A stretch of DNA of 64,000 nucleotides, from NCBI RefSeq assembly GCF_019204045.1, contig NZ_JAGSPC010000002.1, forward strand, positions 78,327 through 142,326, in the 5' to 3' direction. Positions within the stretch are counted from its first letter, which is position 1. The number at the start of each line of letters is the position of its first letter. This document shows positions 9,215 to 18,080 of the stretch, one piece after another. Under the pieces are notes generated by a model. The model was given only the letters and a program-made list of their open reading frames with translations. It was not told where the DNA came from and searched no databases. The DNA comes from Erythrobacter crassostreae. GTDB taxonomy: Bacteria > Pseudomonadota > Alphaproteobacteria > Sphingomonadales > Sphingomonadaceae. Both the position numbers and the translations under genes were made by a program.

Positions 9215-9790
9215 TTATAAGGCTTCGAGCGCCTTGACAGCGCGATCGCGCAGCAACTTGGCAGCAAGATAACCGCCGATAAGCTCAGATTGCTCGACAG
9301 TTGCGCCAACAGGTTCGCCGATCAGAGTTTTCTCAAACCACGCTGCTTCTTCGGCATTGAGATTATCGCCCGCACCGGGGCCTGCACCGCCGAACACCAG
9401 TTTTTCGAACAGCGCCATAAAGCGCTCGTTATCTTGCTGCGAAAGCTCGGTATCTATCCGCGTTACTACACCGACAACATCTGGCCGTGTCGCTGCAATT
9501 CCGCGCTCCGAAAGCAGTGCGAATTGGTGCTGCGACAGCATAACCAAAGTCGTCTCGCTAGCCCCTTCTCCGGCGCATTCGGTTATTCGGCGACGCAGCG
9601 CATCACCCAAAGGCTGCGTGTCGCTATCATCGCCAATTTCGAAGTTGGCGATGTATCGATCAATCGTAGCCTGCTCCGCATCGGTGTAGCCGGTATCACT
9701 ACATGCCAACATTTCTGTTACTTGAGCCGCAGCTTGTGCAGGAACAAATGCCGCCGTCGCAGCCAAGGAAAGTGTCGTGATCCAGCGCAT
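9215..9790 (-). CDS. Exported protein of unknown function between fabD and fabG
   Basis: About 191 residues with a Sec signal peptide ending in an Ala-rich AQAAAQ stretch. The mature protein is helical and has two cysteines (LACSD and ITECAG). No family is recognised. ATG 9790 overlaps the fabD stop (TGATG); a GTG one codon upstream would overlap as GTGA. It is therefore translationally coupled to fabD and followed 60 bases later by fabG. A role in fatty-acid synthesis is not supported by the sequence, since it should leave the cytoplasm. Confidence 0.65.
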   Translation of the reverse strand: MRWITTLSLAATAAFVPAQAAAQVTEMLACSDTGYTDAEQATIDRYIANFEIGDDSDTQPLGDALRRRITECAGEGASETTLVMLSQHQFALLSERGIAATRPDVVGVVTRIDTELSQQDNERFMALFEKLVFGGAGPGAGDNLNAEEAAWFEKTLIGEPVGATVEQSELIGGYLAAKLLRDRAVKALEAL

Positions 9791-10728
9791 CACGTGACAT
9801 CCTTCGCAAATGCTTCGATGTCTTCCATCGTTATCAGACTGGTCGAGGAAGCCTCTTTGTTGATCCGGCCAATCATCGGGCCGAGGACTTTTCCGCCAAG
9901 CTCTACGAAGCTCTCAACGCCATCAGCGCTCATCGCCAGAACACTTTCCCGCCAGCGCACGCGGCCAGTGACTTGTTCGACCAACAGGCCCAGCTCCTCG
10001 GCAGGGTCGCTGACCTTCGCCGCCGTAACATTGGCATAGAGCGGCATTGAGAGCGCACCCGGAGGTGTTTCGCCGAGCGCTTCGGCCATGCGATCAGCGG
10101 CGGGCTGCATCATCGAGCAATGGAATGGCGCGGAAACCGGCAGCAGAATGCCGCGCTTAATCCCGTGATCTTTCACCAGACCGATAGCGCGTTCGATCGC
10201 GCTCTTCTGACCGGAGATAACCACTTGTGTTGGATCATTATCGTTGGCGATCTCGCAGACTTCGCCTTCGGCAGCTACCTCAGCCAGAGCAGCTGCTTTC
10301 TCGATGTCCGCACCCAGCAAAGCCGCCATCGCGCCCTCACCCACCGGCACCGCCGCCTGCATTGCTTGTCCGCGTAGTTTGAGCAGCCGCGCAGTTGTGG
10401 CCAGATCAAACGCTCCGACGGCGCACAGGGCAGTGTATTCCCCAAGCGAGTGGCCCGCGACACCGGAGCCTTTATCGGCGAGCTTTACTCCGAATTCGCT
10501 TTCCAAAACACGCAAAGTCGCAATCGCATTGGCCATAATCGCGGGCTGCGCATTCTCGGTAAGGGTCAACTGATCCTCTGGACCGTCACGCATGATCGCA
10601 GAAAGCTTCTGCCCCAACGCTTCATCGACTTCTTCGAACACTGCACGAGCCGCGCCGCTAGCCAATGCCAACTCGCTGCCCATTCCAACTTTCTGGCTGC
10701 CCTGTCCGGGAAACACGAATGCACGCAT
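9790..10728 (-). CDS. fabD: Malonyl-CoA:ACP transacylase
   Basis: This 312-residue enzyme opens with MRAFVFPGQGSQ, has the nucleophile in GHSLGEY (Ser94), and continues with the FabD-type FHCSMM segment containing the catalytic His. It loads malonyl groups onto ACP for fatty-acid synthesis. ATG 10728 was chosen over a TTG one codon earlier because the AGGAGG at about 10734-10739 is correctly spaced for it. It is 27 bases downstream of ldcA on the same strand and overlaps the next gene. Confidence 0.95.
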   Translation of the reverse strand: MRAFVFPGQGSQKVGMGSELALASGAARAVFEEVDEALGQKLSAIMRDGPEDQLTLTENAQPAIMANAIATLRVLESEFGVKLADKGSGVAGHSLGEYTALCAVGAFDLATTARLLKLRGQAMQAAVPVGEGAMAALLGADIEKAAALAEVAAEGEVCEIANDNDPTQVVISGQKSAIERAIGLVKDHGIKRGILLPVSAPFHCSMMQPAADRMAEALGETPPGALSMPLYANVTAAKVSDPAEELGLLVEQVTGRVRWRESVLAMSADGVESFVELGGKVLGPMIGRINKEASSTSLITMEDIEAFAKDVT

Positions 10729-10755
10729 CAATATCCTCCTGTTGAGCTTGCGCGG

Positions 10756-11586
10756 TTACGTAGCTCGGGATGGACTGGCAAGTCCGAAGGGTACGACCTT
10801 GTTGGCAGATGTGTGTCCGATTTCCGCCCTTCCGAGATAGGGAACCCCTGCCCGCTCGCACCAGAACCGGGCAATTTCTTCCTCTGTTTGTCCGAACTCG
10901 ACATAGTTCTCGGGAATGTCCGTAACCGCGCCCAATTTCAGACCTGCAATCCGCGGCAAGCTGCCGGCGAGATGGAAAAACAACCGGTCAATCGCATAAA
11001 GATGCTCGCTGACCTCTTCCACCATCACAATGTGACCGGAAAGGTCCGGCATCATCGGCGTGTTCGAAACCATCGCGAGCGTGATAAGGTTGAAGGCCAC
11101 CGCAGGCCTTGTCCCGTCCAAGCTCGGCTCAAGGCCGCTATTGTCCCCGTTCAGCCATTGCAGAACCCGCCGCACAGCTTTCCGGCCATTTTCCGACCGC
11201 GCGCTGACCGGCATCGAACCATGAGCGCATTGCCCGATCCCGTTGCGGTACAGCGCGGCAAGCAGATATCCGCAATCGGAAAAGCCGACATAGGTCTTTG
11301 CCCGCGCTGCCTCGTTCATCCGAGTCACCGCGGCTTCTGCAATCCTGTTTGAACCATAGCCGCCTTTGGCAAACCAAACGGCATCAAACGCAGGGTCGTT
11401 GGCGCAATCAAGCAAAGCGGTCAGCCGTGTCAGATCATTTCCTGCAAAGTGCCCTTCACGCTCAAAACATTGATCGTGAAACGTCACTTCCGTTTGCGGG
11501 AATTCGGCAGCAACCATCTCCTCCAATGCCTTCGCATGTTCGCGGGTAATCGGGGTCGCCGGTGCACAGATCGCGATTTTCGTCAT
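10756..11586 (-). CDS. ldcA: LD-carboxypeptidase (muropeptide tetrapeptidase, S66 family)
   Basis: This 276-residue S66-family serine peptidase has the conserved KGGYGSNR, the nucleophile Ser103 in GFSD, an acidic pair in MVEEVSEH and a His in the C-terminal IGHTSAN. Family members remove the terminal D-Ala from muropeptide tetrapeptides in the cytoplasm during cell-wall recycling. It has no signal peptide, consistent with that. It diverges from the Mur-ligase gene at 11642 with about 55 bases between starts, and may be co-transcribed with fabD. Related microcin-immunity (MccF) proteins share the fold, but the neighbour favours peptidoglycan recycling. Confidence 0.85.
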   Translation of the reverse strand: MTKIAICAPATPITREHAKALEEMVAAEFPQTEVTFHDQCFEREGHFAGNDLTRLTALLDCANDPAFDAVWFAKGGYGSNRIAEAAVTRMNEAARAKTYVGFSDCGYLLAALYRNGIGQCAHGSMPVSARSENGRKAVRRVLQWLNGDNSGLEPSLDGTRPAVAFNLITLAMVSNTPMMPDLSGHIVMVEEVSEHLYAIDRLFFHLAGSLPRIAGLKLGAVTDIPENYVEFGQTEEEIARFWCERAGVPYLGRAEIGHTSANKVVPFGLASPSRAT

Positions 11587-11641
11587 TCTTTACACCTAGT
11601 TTGCTTGTCAGTGCGCGTGCAAGCCAATATCCGTGCTGCCT

Positions 11642-13069
11642 ATGGATAACGGGATTGATAGGCCGGACCTCGATGGACGGCCCTTTTTCTTTTGCGGGAT
11701 AGGCGGATCGGGGATGCTTCCCCTTGCCCAGATCGCGCACGGACTAGGCCACGACATCGCAGGTTCCGATAGGAGCCGCGATCAAGGACACACGCCTGAC
11801 AAATTCGCATGGCTCGCGGACAACGGTTTTGCGCTTCATCCACAGGATGGCAGCGGCATAACCTCGGCCGATCAGATCCTGATCGCGTCTGCTGCAGTCG
11901 AGGATACGGTGCCCGAGGTAAAGCGCGCAAAAGAGCTAGGCTGTGCCCGCATGAGCCGCGCGGAATTGCTGTCAGCCTTCTTCAATGAAGCGGGGTATTC
12001 AGTCGCAATCGGCGGGACTTCGGGAAAATCGACTGTAACGGGGATGATTTCCTGGATTTTGTCCGAAGTTGATCATGACCCTACCGTTATGAACGGCGCG
12101 GTGATGAAGAACTTCGCTGATACCGATAATCCCTTTGCGAGCGCCCGCGTCGGAAATCCGCGTGTGTTCGTAAGCGAAGTGGATGAAAGCGATGGCTCGA
12201 TTGCGCTTTACCGCCCGACAATCGGCGTTCTTCTCAATGTTAGCCTCGATCATAAAAGTATCGAGGAATTGAGAGTTCTGTTTGGTGATTACCTCGCTTC
12301 CTCCGGCTGCGCAGTGATAAACTTCGACAATGCAGAGGCACGCAATCTGGCGAGCCGCGCATCACAACTGGTCAGCTTTGGTATCGAAAACGGTGATTCT
12401 GATATCACCGTCGATACCGCGACAATTGATCAGGGCGCTTTGGAGATTCGTGCTGCGGTGATCGACAACCGGTCAGGCGAGACGGTGCCACTCATCCTGC
12501 CGATGCCGGGTATGCACAATCTGTCCAATGCTTTGGCAGCAGTTGCTGCGGTTAGTGCGGCGGGAATTGAAGTTGGCAAGGCCGTCAACGCGCTCCAATC
12601 ATTCAAAGGCTTGGCCCGCCGGTTCGATGTTGTCGGGACGAGCGAAAACGGCATCACCGTGATCGATGATTTCGGTCATAACCCAGAGAAATGCGCGGCG
12701 ACGCTCCGCACACTCAAATCCTCTCCGGGCCGTGTGATCGCGTTCTTCCAGCCGCATGGCTATGGCCCGCTGCGCCAGATGGGCGATGAGCTGGCCGAGA
12801 CGTTTGCAAAAGAGCTTGGCCCGGATGACCTGACTATCATGTGCGACCCGGTCTATTTCGGCGGTACCGTTGATCGCAGTCAGGGAAGCGAGCGGATCAT
12901 TGACCTGATCAAATCGCAAGGTGGAAACGCAGAACACGTCGGTTCGCGCAAAGACTGCGGAACGCGGATTGCAGAGATTGCGCAGGCTGGTGACCGGATC
13001 GTCGTCATGGGCGCGCGCGACGACACTTTGAGCGAGTTTGCGCAATCCATCTTCGAAGCAATCGAATGA
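11642..13069 (+). CDS. Mur ligase family protein, Mpl/MurC-like
   Basis: About 475 residues from ATG 11642 (an in-frame GTG at 11633 would add three). The N-terminal GIGGSGM at 19-25 binds the UDP-sugar, as in MurC and Mpl. The ATP loop reads GGTSGKST (124-131) rather than the usual GTHGKTT. SEVDESDGS and DDFGHNPEK correspond to the central and C-terminal Mur ligase motifs. MurC adds L-Ala to UDP-MurNAc, while Mpl re-attaches a recycled tripeptide. Divergence from ldcA, which makes such tripeptides, favours an Mpl-like role. This is inference, and the altered loop makes the substrate uncertain. Confidence 0.7.
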   Translation: MDNGIDRPDLDGRPFFFCGIGGSGMLPLAQIAHGLGHDIAGSDRSRDQGHTPDKFAWLADNGFALHPQDGSGITSADQILIASAAVEDTVPEVKRAKELGCARMSRAELLSAFFNEAGYSVAIGGTSGKSTVTGMISWILSEVDHDPTVMNGAVMKNFADTDNPFASARVGNPRVFVSEVDESDGSIALYRPTIGVLLNVSLDHKSIEELRVLFGDYLASSGCAVINFDNAEARNLASRASQLVSFGIENGDSDITVDTATIDQGALEIRAAVIDNRSGETVPLILPMPGMHNLSNALAAVAAVSAAGIEVGKAVNALQSFKGLARRFDVVGTSENGITVIDDFGHNPEKCAATLRTLKSSPGRVIAFFQPHGYGPLRQMGDELAETFAKELGPDDLTIMCDPVYFGGTVDRSQGSERIIDLIKSQGGNAEHVGSRKDCGTRIAEIAQAGDRIVVMGARDDTLSEFAQSIFEAIE

Positions 13070-13344
13070 CAACCTATCAGTCCGCCTTAGCGCATGCGAA
13101 ACGGATGCTCGGCGCGCTTACCATCGCCATCTTGTTGGTGCTCGTGATTGATCAGTTTTTCGGACACTCAACGATTGCGTTTGCAATCGCGATCATCGGC
13201 TTGGTCGCCGCCAATCGGCCCATGCTGAGAATGAACTGCACGACCTGCGGAAAGAACCTATTCTTCCGCGGCATTTTCGTGGTTCCGTGGCCAAACAAAG
13301 TCTGCGGAAAATGCGGGACCGATTTGGCCGAAGCAAGCGACTAG
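13066..13344 (+). CDS. Small membrane protein with C-terminal zinc ribbon
   Basis: This 92-residue protein starts in an ATGA overlap with the Mur ligase stop. Two hydrophobic segments (about 15-32 and 36-50) are followed by a four-cysteine ribbon with CxxC pairs at Cys58/Cys61 and Cys80/Cys83. This suggests a membrane-anchored zinc-binding domain. No family name is recognised. Translational coupling to the Mur ligase suggests a shared role in wall metabolism, but nothing in the sequence proves it. The stop codon shares the palindrome CTAG (13341-13344) with the stop of the convergent GST gene. Confidence 0.7.
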   Translation: MTTYQSALAHAKRMLGALTIAILLVLVIDQFFGHSTIAFAIAIIGLVAANRPMLRMNCTTCGKNLFFRGIFVVPWPNKVCGKCGTDLAEASD

Positions 13345-13988
13345 ACTTTGAGCGCTTTTAGCCCTGCCTCTTCGCGTTCAACCCCGCGTCTGTAGGCCTC
13401 TCGTCCGGTCAGTCGCTCTCTGTACTCTTTAAGTGCTTCTGGAACGCCCTCGTCCAAACCGACCTTTTCCGCCAGAATCAGAGCATATCCAACGCAGATA
13501 TCCGCGACAGTAAATCGGTCTGCGCACAGGAAATCACGCCCCTCAAGCCTCTGTTCAACCTTCACTAATCGCTTGTGAAACCACTTGGCATAGGCCTGCC
13601 CTGCCTCAGCCCAGCCCTTGTCCTTTTCGAAAATGGCAAAGCGCATATAGACCGTTTGCGGGAATGTGATCGTTGCATCGGCGTGGTATGTGAAATCCAG
13701 ATATTCGGCATAGTCCGGCTCGCCCGGAGCAATGGCGAGATCGGTCATTCCATCCTTCGTCGCCAGATAGTGCGCGATGGCGCAGCTTTCTGTCAGGCGA
13801 GCATCGCCGTCTATCAACAGCGGAACAGTGCCGAGTGGATTGATCTTGAGATATTCCGGAGCGAGATAGCGCGGCGGAAAAGGTAGCATTTTCAGATCGA
13901 TTTGGGCGCCTGCTTCTTCCGCTGCCCAAGTGGCTCGCAATCCGCGCGATCCAGAACAGGTATAAAGCGTCGGCCGATCAGCCATCAA
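13341..13988 (-). CDS. Glutathione S-transferase family protein
   Basis: This 215-residue protein begins with RPTLYTCSGSRGLRATW, a GST N-terminal active-site region. LGTVPLLIDGDARLTESCAI follows with the cis-Pro and the E-S glutathione site. The C-terminal helical domain has FTVADICVGYAL. It is cytoplasmic with unknown substrate. The start overlaps the DUF808 stop by four bases (13985-13988), so the two genes are coupled. Confidence 0.85.
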   Translation of the reverse strand: MMADRPTLYTCSGSRGLRATWAAEEAGAQIDLKMLPFPPRYLAPEYLKINPLGTVPLLIDGDARLTESCAIAHYLATKDGMTDLAIAPGEPDYAEYLDFTYHADATITFPQTVYMRFAIFEKDKGWAEAGQAYAKWFHKRLVKVEQRLEGRDFLCADRFTVADICVGYALILAEKVGLDEGVPEALKEYRERLTGREAYRRGVEREEAGLKALKV

Positions 13989-14926
13989 TGCGCGCCTTCA
14001 AAGCCAAATACCTTGTGAAGAACGAAAGCAATGATCGCGCCCAATATTAACCCGATGACACCAGAAATTGCGGCATAGGTTACCCAGCCCGCTACTCCCG
14101 ACAGAGCGCCTGTGACACTTGCCACCCAATATTCCGCGCCATGTGCGATGTCATAAAGCAAATGGAAGCCAACCTCGTGGGTGCCATGGACAATAATGCC
14201 GCCGCCCACCCAGAGCATCGCAATTGTGCCGATAAACGACAGCGCGATCAGAAGTTTAGGCACCGAATTGACCAGCGCATGTCCGAAATTGCGCTTAAAC
14301 TGACTGCCAGTTTTGCTCATCGACAAACCGATATCATCCAGCTTCACGATAATCGCGACTGCGCCGTATACGACAATTGTGACAGCAATCGCCACAAGCG
14401 CCAGAGCAATTCCTCTTTCCCACCATGTCGGCAAATCGAGCTCACTCAGAGTGATCGCCATGATTTCTGCAGAAAGGATCAGGTCCGTTCGCACCGCACC
14501 TGAAACCCTTTGATTTTCGAACTCAACGGGATCTTGAATTTCATCTTCAAGCGTTTTTCCGTGCTTAGCTCCACCGAGCTTTTCAAGCACCTTTTCGGCG
14601 CCTTCATAACAGAGAAACGCTCCGCCCAGCATCAATATCCATATGATAAGCCAAGGCAGGAACTCTGAAAGCAGGATTGCGCCGGGCAGCAGAATTACGA
14701 GTTTGTTGAACAGGCTGCCCTTGGTAATCTTCCAGATGATCGGCAGCTCACGCGCAGGTGATAGGCCTGTCACATAGCTCGGCGTTACCGCCGCATCGTC
14801 GATGACTACGCCAGCGGTCTTGGAACCAGCGCGGCCCGCCGCGGCGGCGATATCATCAACCGATGCCGCTGCAGCGCGGGCGATTACTGCGACATCGTCA
14901 AAAAGTGCGACTAATCCTGAAGGCAC
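13985..14926 (-). CDS. DUF808 (YedI-like) inner-membrane protein
   Basis: About 313 residues starting at GTG 14926. A longer frame to 15022 exists, but the DUF808 homology begins at PSGLVALFDDVAVIAR and a GGGGAAG Shine-Dalgarno sits just before this GTG. The N-terminal Ala-rich soluble part (including KTAGVVIDDAAVTP, typical of the family) is followed by several hydrophobic segments, so it is an integral membrane protein. Its function is unknown. It is divergent from rpsF and coupled to a GST gene. Confidence 0.8.
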   Translation of the reverse strand: MPSGLVALFDDVAVIARAAAASVDDIAAAAGRAGSKTAGVVIDDAAVTPSYVTGLSPARELPIIWKITKGSLFNKLVILLPGAILLSEFLPWLIIWILMLGGAFLCYEGAEKVLEKLGGAKHGKTLEDEIQDPVEFENQRVSGAVRTDLILSAEIMAITLSELDLPTWWERGIALALVAIAVTIVVYGAVAIIVKLDDIGLSMSKTGSQFKRNFGHALVNSVPKLLIALSFIGTIAMLWVGGGIIVHGTHEVGFHLLYDIAHGAEYWVASVTGALSGVAGWVTYAAISGVIGLILGAIIAFVLHKVFGFEGAH

Positions 14927-15141
14927 AAACTTCCCCTGTATGATATGAGCCTCACCTTCATATCGGCTCTTCGCTTCCTCGCAAGGGCGCGCGACGTAAA
15001 GCCCCACAGAGCTTGCATTCACACCAAAACCAGTTATGTGCGCGCATCCGCTCTTTCTGGAGTGGTGTTTAAGAAAGCCGGAGGGGCCCCGTCATCCGGA
15101 CGGACAAGTCAGCGATCGGCATTAATATGAAAGGAAGCGAG
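14927..15141. other. Intergenic region between DUF808 and rpsF
   Basis: This 215-base divergent region should hold the promoters of the DUF808 and rpsF operons. A weak TTGCAT followed after 16 bases by TATGTG is visible at about 15013-15040 on the plus strand. I see no RNA gene, and the in-frame extensions on both sides lack ribosome binding sites. Confidence 0.35.
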
Positions 15142-15507
15142 ATGGCTCACTACGAGCATATCTTTCTCGCGCGTCAGGATTTGAGCCAGGCTCAAGTCGA
15201 TGCGCTGGCGGCTACGGCCACCGAAATCGTCGAGAAAAACGATGGCAAGGTCACAAAGACCGAAACTTGGGGTCTCAAAACCCTCGCCTACAAAATCGAC
15301 CGTAACCGTAAGGCTCACTTCGTGATGCTCAACATCGATGCTCCGGGCACCGTTGTCGAGGAACTCGAGCGCCAGACCCGTATTAACGAAGACGTCATTC
15401 GTTACATGACCATTCGTGTCGAAGAGCACGAAGAAGGTCCAAGCGTAATGATGCGCAAAAACGAGCGCGATCGTAAGCGCCGTTCAGACCGTGAGGAGCG
15501 CGACTGA
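15142..15507 (+). CDS. rpsF: 30S ribosomal protein S6
   Basis: About 121 residues beginning [15 protein letters not shown]. An upstream in-frame ATG at 15127 lacks a Shine-Dalgarno, whereas AAGGAAGCGAG lies right before 15142. The body, with a [10 protein letters not shown] segment and an [12 protein letters not shown] strand, is typical S6. The C-terminal tail is Arg/Asp-rich. S6 pairs with S18 on the 30S platform, and rpsR follows with a TGATG junction. Confidence 0.95.
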   Translation: MAHYEHIFLARQDLSQAQVDALAATATEIVEKNDGKVTKTETWGLKTLAYKIDRNRKAHFVMLNIDAPGTVVEELERQTRINEDVIRYMTIRVEEHEEGPSVMMRKNERDRKRRSDREERD

Positions 15508-15731
15508 TGGCACGCCCGTTTTTCCGCCGCCGCAAATCCTGCCCGTTCTCTGGCAAGGATGCCCCCAAGATCGATTACAAAGACGTGCGCCTGCTACAGG
15601 GCTTTATGTCCGAGCGTGGCAAGATCGTGCCTTCGCGCATCACCGCCGTTTCTGCAAAGAAGCAGCGTGAACTCGCCAAAGCGATCAAGCGTTCGCGTCA
15701 CATCGGCCTTCTGCCGTACATTGTGAAGTAA
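15507..15731 (+). CDS. rpsR: 30S ribosomal protein S18
   Basis: This 74-residue protein begins [16 protein letters not shown] and ends [10 protein letters not shown]. It has the S18 core with [13 protein letters not shown] and [19 protein letters not shown]. Length is normal. Its ATG overlaps the last base of the rpsF stop. It binds 16S rRNA and S6. Confidence 0.97.
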   Translation: MARPFFRRRKSCPFSGKDAPKIDYKDVRLLQGFMSERGKIVPSRITAVSAKKQRELAKAIKRSRHIGLLPYIVK

Positions 15732-15745
15732 GAGGAGAATACATC

Positions 15746-16414
15746 ATGGATATCATTCTTCTTGAACGCGTCGAGAAGCTCGGCACGATCGGTGACGTTG
15801 TCACTGTGAAAGACGGCTACGCTCGCAACTTCCTTCTCCCGCAGAAGAAAGCTCTTCGTGCAAACAACGCCAACAAGGCCGTATTTGAAGCGAACCGTGA
15901 GCGTCTCGAAAAAGAGAATGCTGAGCGCCGTACCGTTGCAGAAGCAGCCGGTAGCAAAGTCGAAGGCGCAGAGGTCGTTCTGATCCGCGCAGCTTCCAAT
16001 GCTGGCCAGCTTTATGGTTCGGTCAATGTCCGCGACATGGTCGCTGGCTTGGTTGAGCAAGGCCACGAAGTCGACAAGAAGCAGGTCATCATGGGCGCGC
16101 CGATCAAAGTGATCGGCATGCACGATGTGACTGTTGCTCTGCACCCTGAGGTGCACGTTATCGTCAAAGCGAACGTCGCCCGTTCGGACGACGAAGCCGA
16201 ACTGCAATCGCAGGGTGTAGACGTTCTTGCCCAGCTGTTTGAAGAAGAGCAGAAGGAAATCGAGGAACAGGCCGGTGCAAACCGCATCGATCCAAACCTT
16301 GAGCCGGGTGAAATCCCCGCTGAACTGCTTGAAGACGGCGGCATGACTGCCGCTCCTGAAGGCGACGAAGCACCGGCTGAAGAAGCCGCCAGCGAAGACG
16401 AAGCCGAAGGCTGA
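15746..16414 (+). CDS. rplI: 50S ribosomal protein L9 with extended acidic tail
   Basis: The first about 147 residues ([13 protein letters not shown], then [12 protein letters not shown] and the C-terminal domain ending in HVIVKANV) form a complete L9. The total is 222 residues, against about 150 in most bacteria. The extra segment is acidic and includes an [10 protein letters not shown] helix followed by an Ala/Glu/Pro stretch ending EDEAEG. A GAGGAGA Shine-Dalgarno precedes the ATG. It is the last gene of the rpsF-rpsR-rplI operon and is followed by a good intrinsic terminator. The tail is common to varying lengths in alphaproteobacteria, but its job is unknown. Confidence 0.95.
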   Translation: MDIILLERVEKLGTIGDVVTVKDGYARNFLLPQKKALRANNANKAVFEANRERLEKENAERRTVAEAAGSKVEGAEVVLIRAASNAGQLYGSVNVRDMVAGLVEQGHEVDKKQVIMGAPIKVIGMHDVTVALHPEVHVIVKANVARSDDEAELQSQGVDVLAQLFEEEQKEIEEQAGANRIDPNLEPGEIPAELLEDGGMTAAPEGDEAPAEEAASEDEAEG

Positions 16415-16443
16415 TGACCCGCTGAGCTTTCGCTCAAACATTC

Positions 16444-16482
16444 AAAAGGGCGCGGCGGTCGAGAGACTTCCGCGCCCTTTTT
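16444..16482 (+). terminator. Intrinsic terminator after rplI
   Basis: AAAAGGGCGCGG at 16444-16455 pairs with CCGCGCCCTTTTT at 16470-16482, giving a GC-rich stem with a 14-base loop and a terminal T-run. It closes the rpsF-rpsR-rplI operon. Confidence 0.85.
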
Positions 16483-16552
16483 GTAACAGAGACAATTCGC
16501 GCTATTACGGGCTGTAACTGCAATGAAAAACAACAAACATAGGGACGACTGA

Positions 16553-17989
16553 ATGACTCCAATCAACACCATCATCGAACAATTGCAAAGCATCTACAGC
16601 GAATCTGTCTCCACATTGCGGGCAGACGTCATCGCATTCGGTAAGGACTCAACAGTCCCGCCAAAACGTAAGCGCGAAGACGGCAGTTACGCCTATCCGC
16701 AGCTCACTTTGCATTATTCGGGTGTTGGTGAACCTATGGATCGGAGCCGCGCTTTTGGTCGGCTCGAAATGCCGGGTACCTATACAACAACGATAACCCG
16801 TCCGGATTTGTTTGGTCCCTACTTGGCCGAACAACTTGGTTTGATTTCCGCCGAGTACGACATCGAGGTTGAAGTTAGCCGCTCACGGCAGGAAATCCCC
16901 TTTCCTTATGTTCTTGATGGCGAAGCAGGTGCTGCAATGGTTGGAATCGCTCCGACCGATATTGCCCAACACTTTCCGTCGACCGACCTTGCTCTGATCG
17001 GCGATGAACTGGCCGATGGTATCGAGTTTGACGAGAACGAAGATATGCCTCTGTCGCTGTTTGACGGGCTGCGCACAGATTATTCGCTCGCGCGCCTCGC
17101 GCATTACACCGGCACGCGCGTCGAAGATTTCCAGGATTTTATCCTGTTCACCAACTATCACCGATATGTCGATGAGTTTGTGAACTGGGGTGCGCAGCAG
17201 ATCAGCGATGGCAGCTATACTGGGCTAACCGGTGCTGGCGGGCTCAACATTGCCGATTGCACCGACAACGCTCAAAAGCAGCTGAACGACACCGCATGGC
17301 GCAAACACCAGATGCCAGCCTACCACCTGATGCGCGAAGACGGCAAAGGGATTACGCTGGTAAATATCGGCGTCGGACCTTCTAACGCCAAGACGATCTG
17401 CGATCACCTCGCGGTGCTGCGTCCACATGCATGGATGATGATCGGTCACTGCGGCGGGGTTCGCTCAAGTCAGAAGATCGGCGACTTTGTCCTCGCTCAC
17501 GCCTATCTGCGCGATGACCATGTGCTCGACAATGTCCTGCCGCCGGAAATTCCGATCCCCCCGATTGCCGAGGTACAACAAGCACTTGCTGTCGCAGCCG
17601 AAGAAGTTTCGGGTGTGCAAGGCGCGAACATTAAACAGCGCATGCGTACTGGCACCGTTGTGACGACAGACGATCGCAATTGGGAATTGCATTATGCGAG
17701 CTCGGCCAAGCGATTCTCGCACAGCCGCGCAATTGCGGTCGAAATGGAAAGCGCGACCATCGCAGCCCAGGGGTACCGTTTCCGTGTGCCCTACGGCACG
17801 CTGCTTTGTGTTTCAGACAAGCCACTGCACGGTGAGATCAAATTGCCGGGTCAGGCGAACAAATTCTACGAAGAAGCCATCGCCGCGCACCTTCAGATCG
17901 GTTTGGAGGCCTGTAAGCGATTGCGCGATGAAGGCGATCGCCTCCATAGCCGCAAGCTGCGGGCATTCAACGAGCCTCCATTCCGGTAA
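16553..17989 (+). CDS. amn: AMP nucleosidase
   Basis: This 478-residue enzyme matches AMP nucleosidase, which splits AMP into adenine and ribose 5-phosphate in the cytoplasm. An N-terminal AMP-nucleosidase-specific domain (with YPQLTLHYSG) is followed by a phosphorylase-like domain. That domain has the phosphate/ribose region GHCGGVRSSQ and a C-terminal VEMESATIAAQGYRF and CVSDKPLHGEIKLPG, which are signature segments. A GGGACGA region precedes ATG 16553. It is monocistronic after the rplI terminator. Length fits the family. Confidence 0.93.
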   Translation: MTPINTIIEQLQSIYSESVSTLRADVIAFGKDSTVPPKRKREDGSYAYPQLTLHYSGVGEPMDRSRAFGRLEMPGTYTTTITRPDLFGPYLAEQLGLISAEYDIEVEVSRSRQEIPFPYVLDGEAGAAMVGIAPTDIAQHFPSTDLALIGDELADGIEFDENEDMPLSLFDGLRTDYSLARLAHYTGTRVEDFQDFILFTNYHRYVDEFVNWGAQQISDGSYTGLTGAGGLNIADCTDNAQKQLNDTAWRKHQMPAYHLMREDGKGITLVNIGVGPSNAKTICDHLAVLRPHAWMMIGHCGGVRSSQKIGDFVLAHAYLRDDHVLDNVLPPEIPIPPIAEVQQALAVAAEEVSGVQGANIKQRMRTGTVVTTDDRNWELHYASSAKRFSHSRAIAVEMESATIAAQGYRFRVPYGTLLCVSDKPLHGEIKLPGQANKFYEEAIAAHLQIGLEACKRLRDEGDRLHSRKLRAFNEPPFR

Positions 17990-18080
17990 ACCCACCAACG
18001 TAGAACTACGCAACGCCGCGATATCGGAGCAATAACCAAACCCCGTCAAAAGTGTGCCCATGGCAAAACAGGGCACACGA

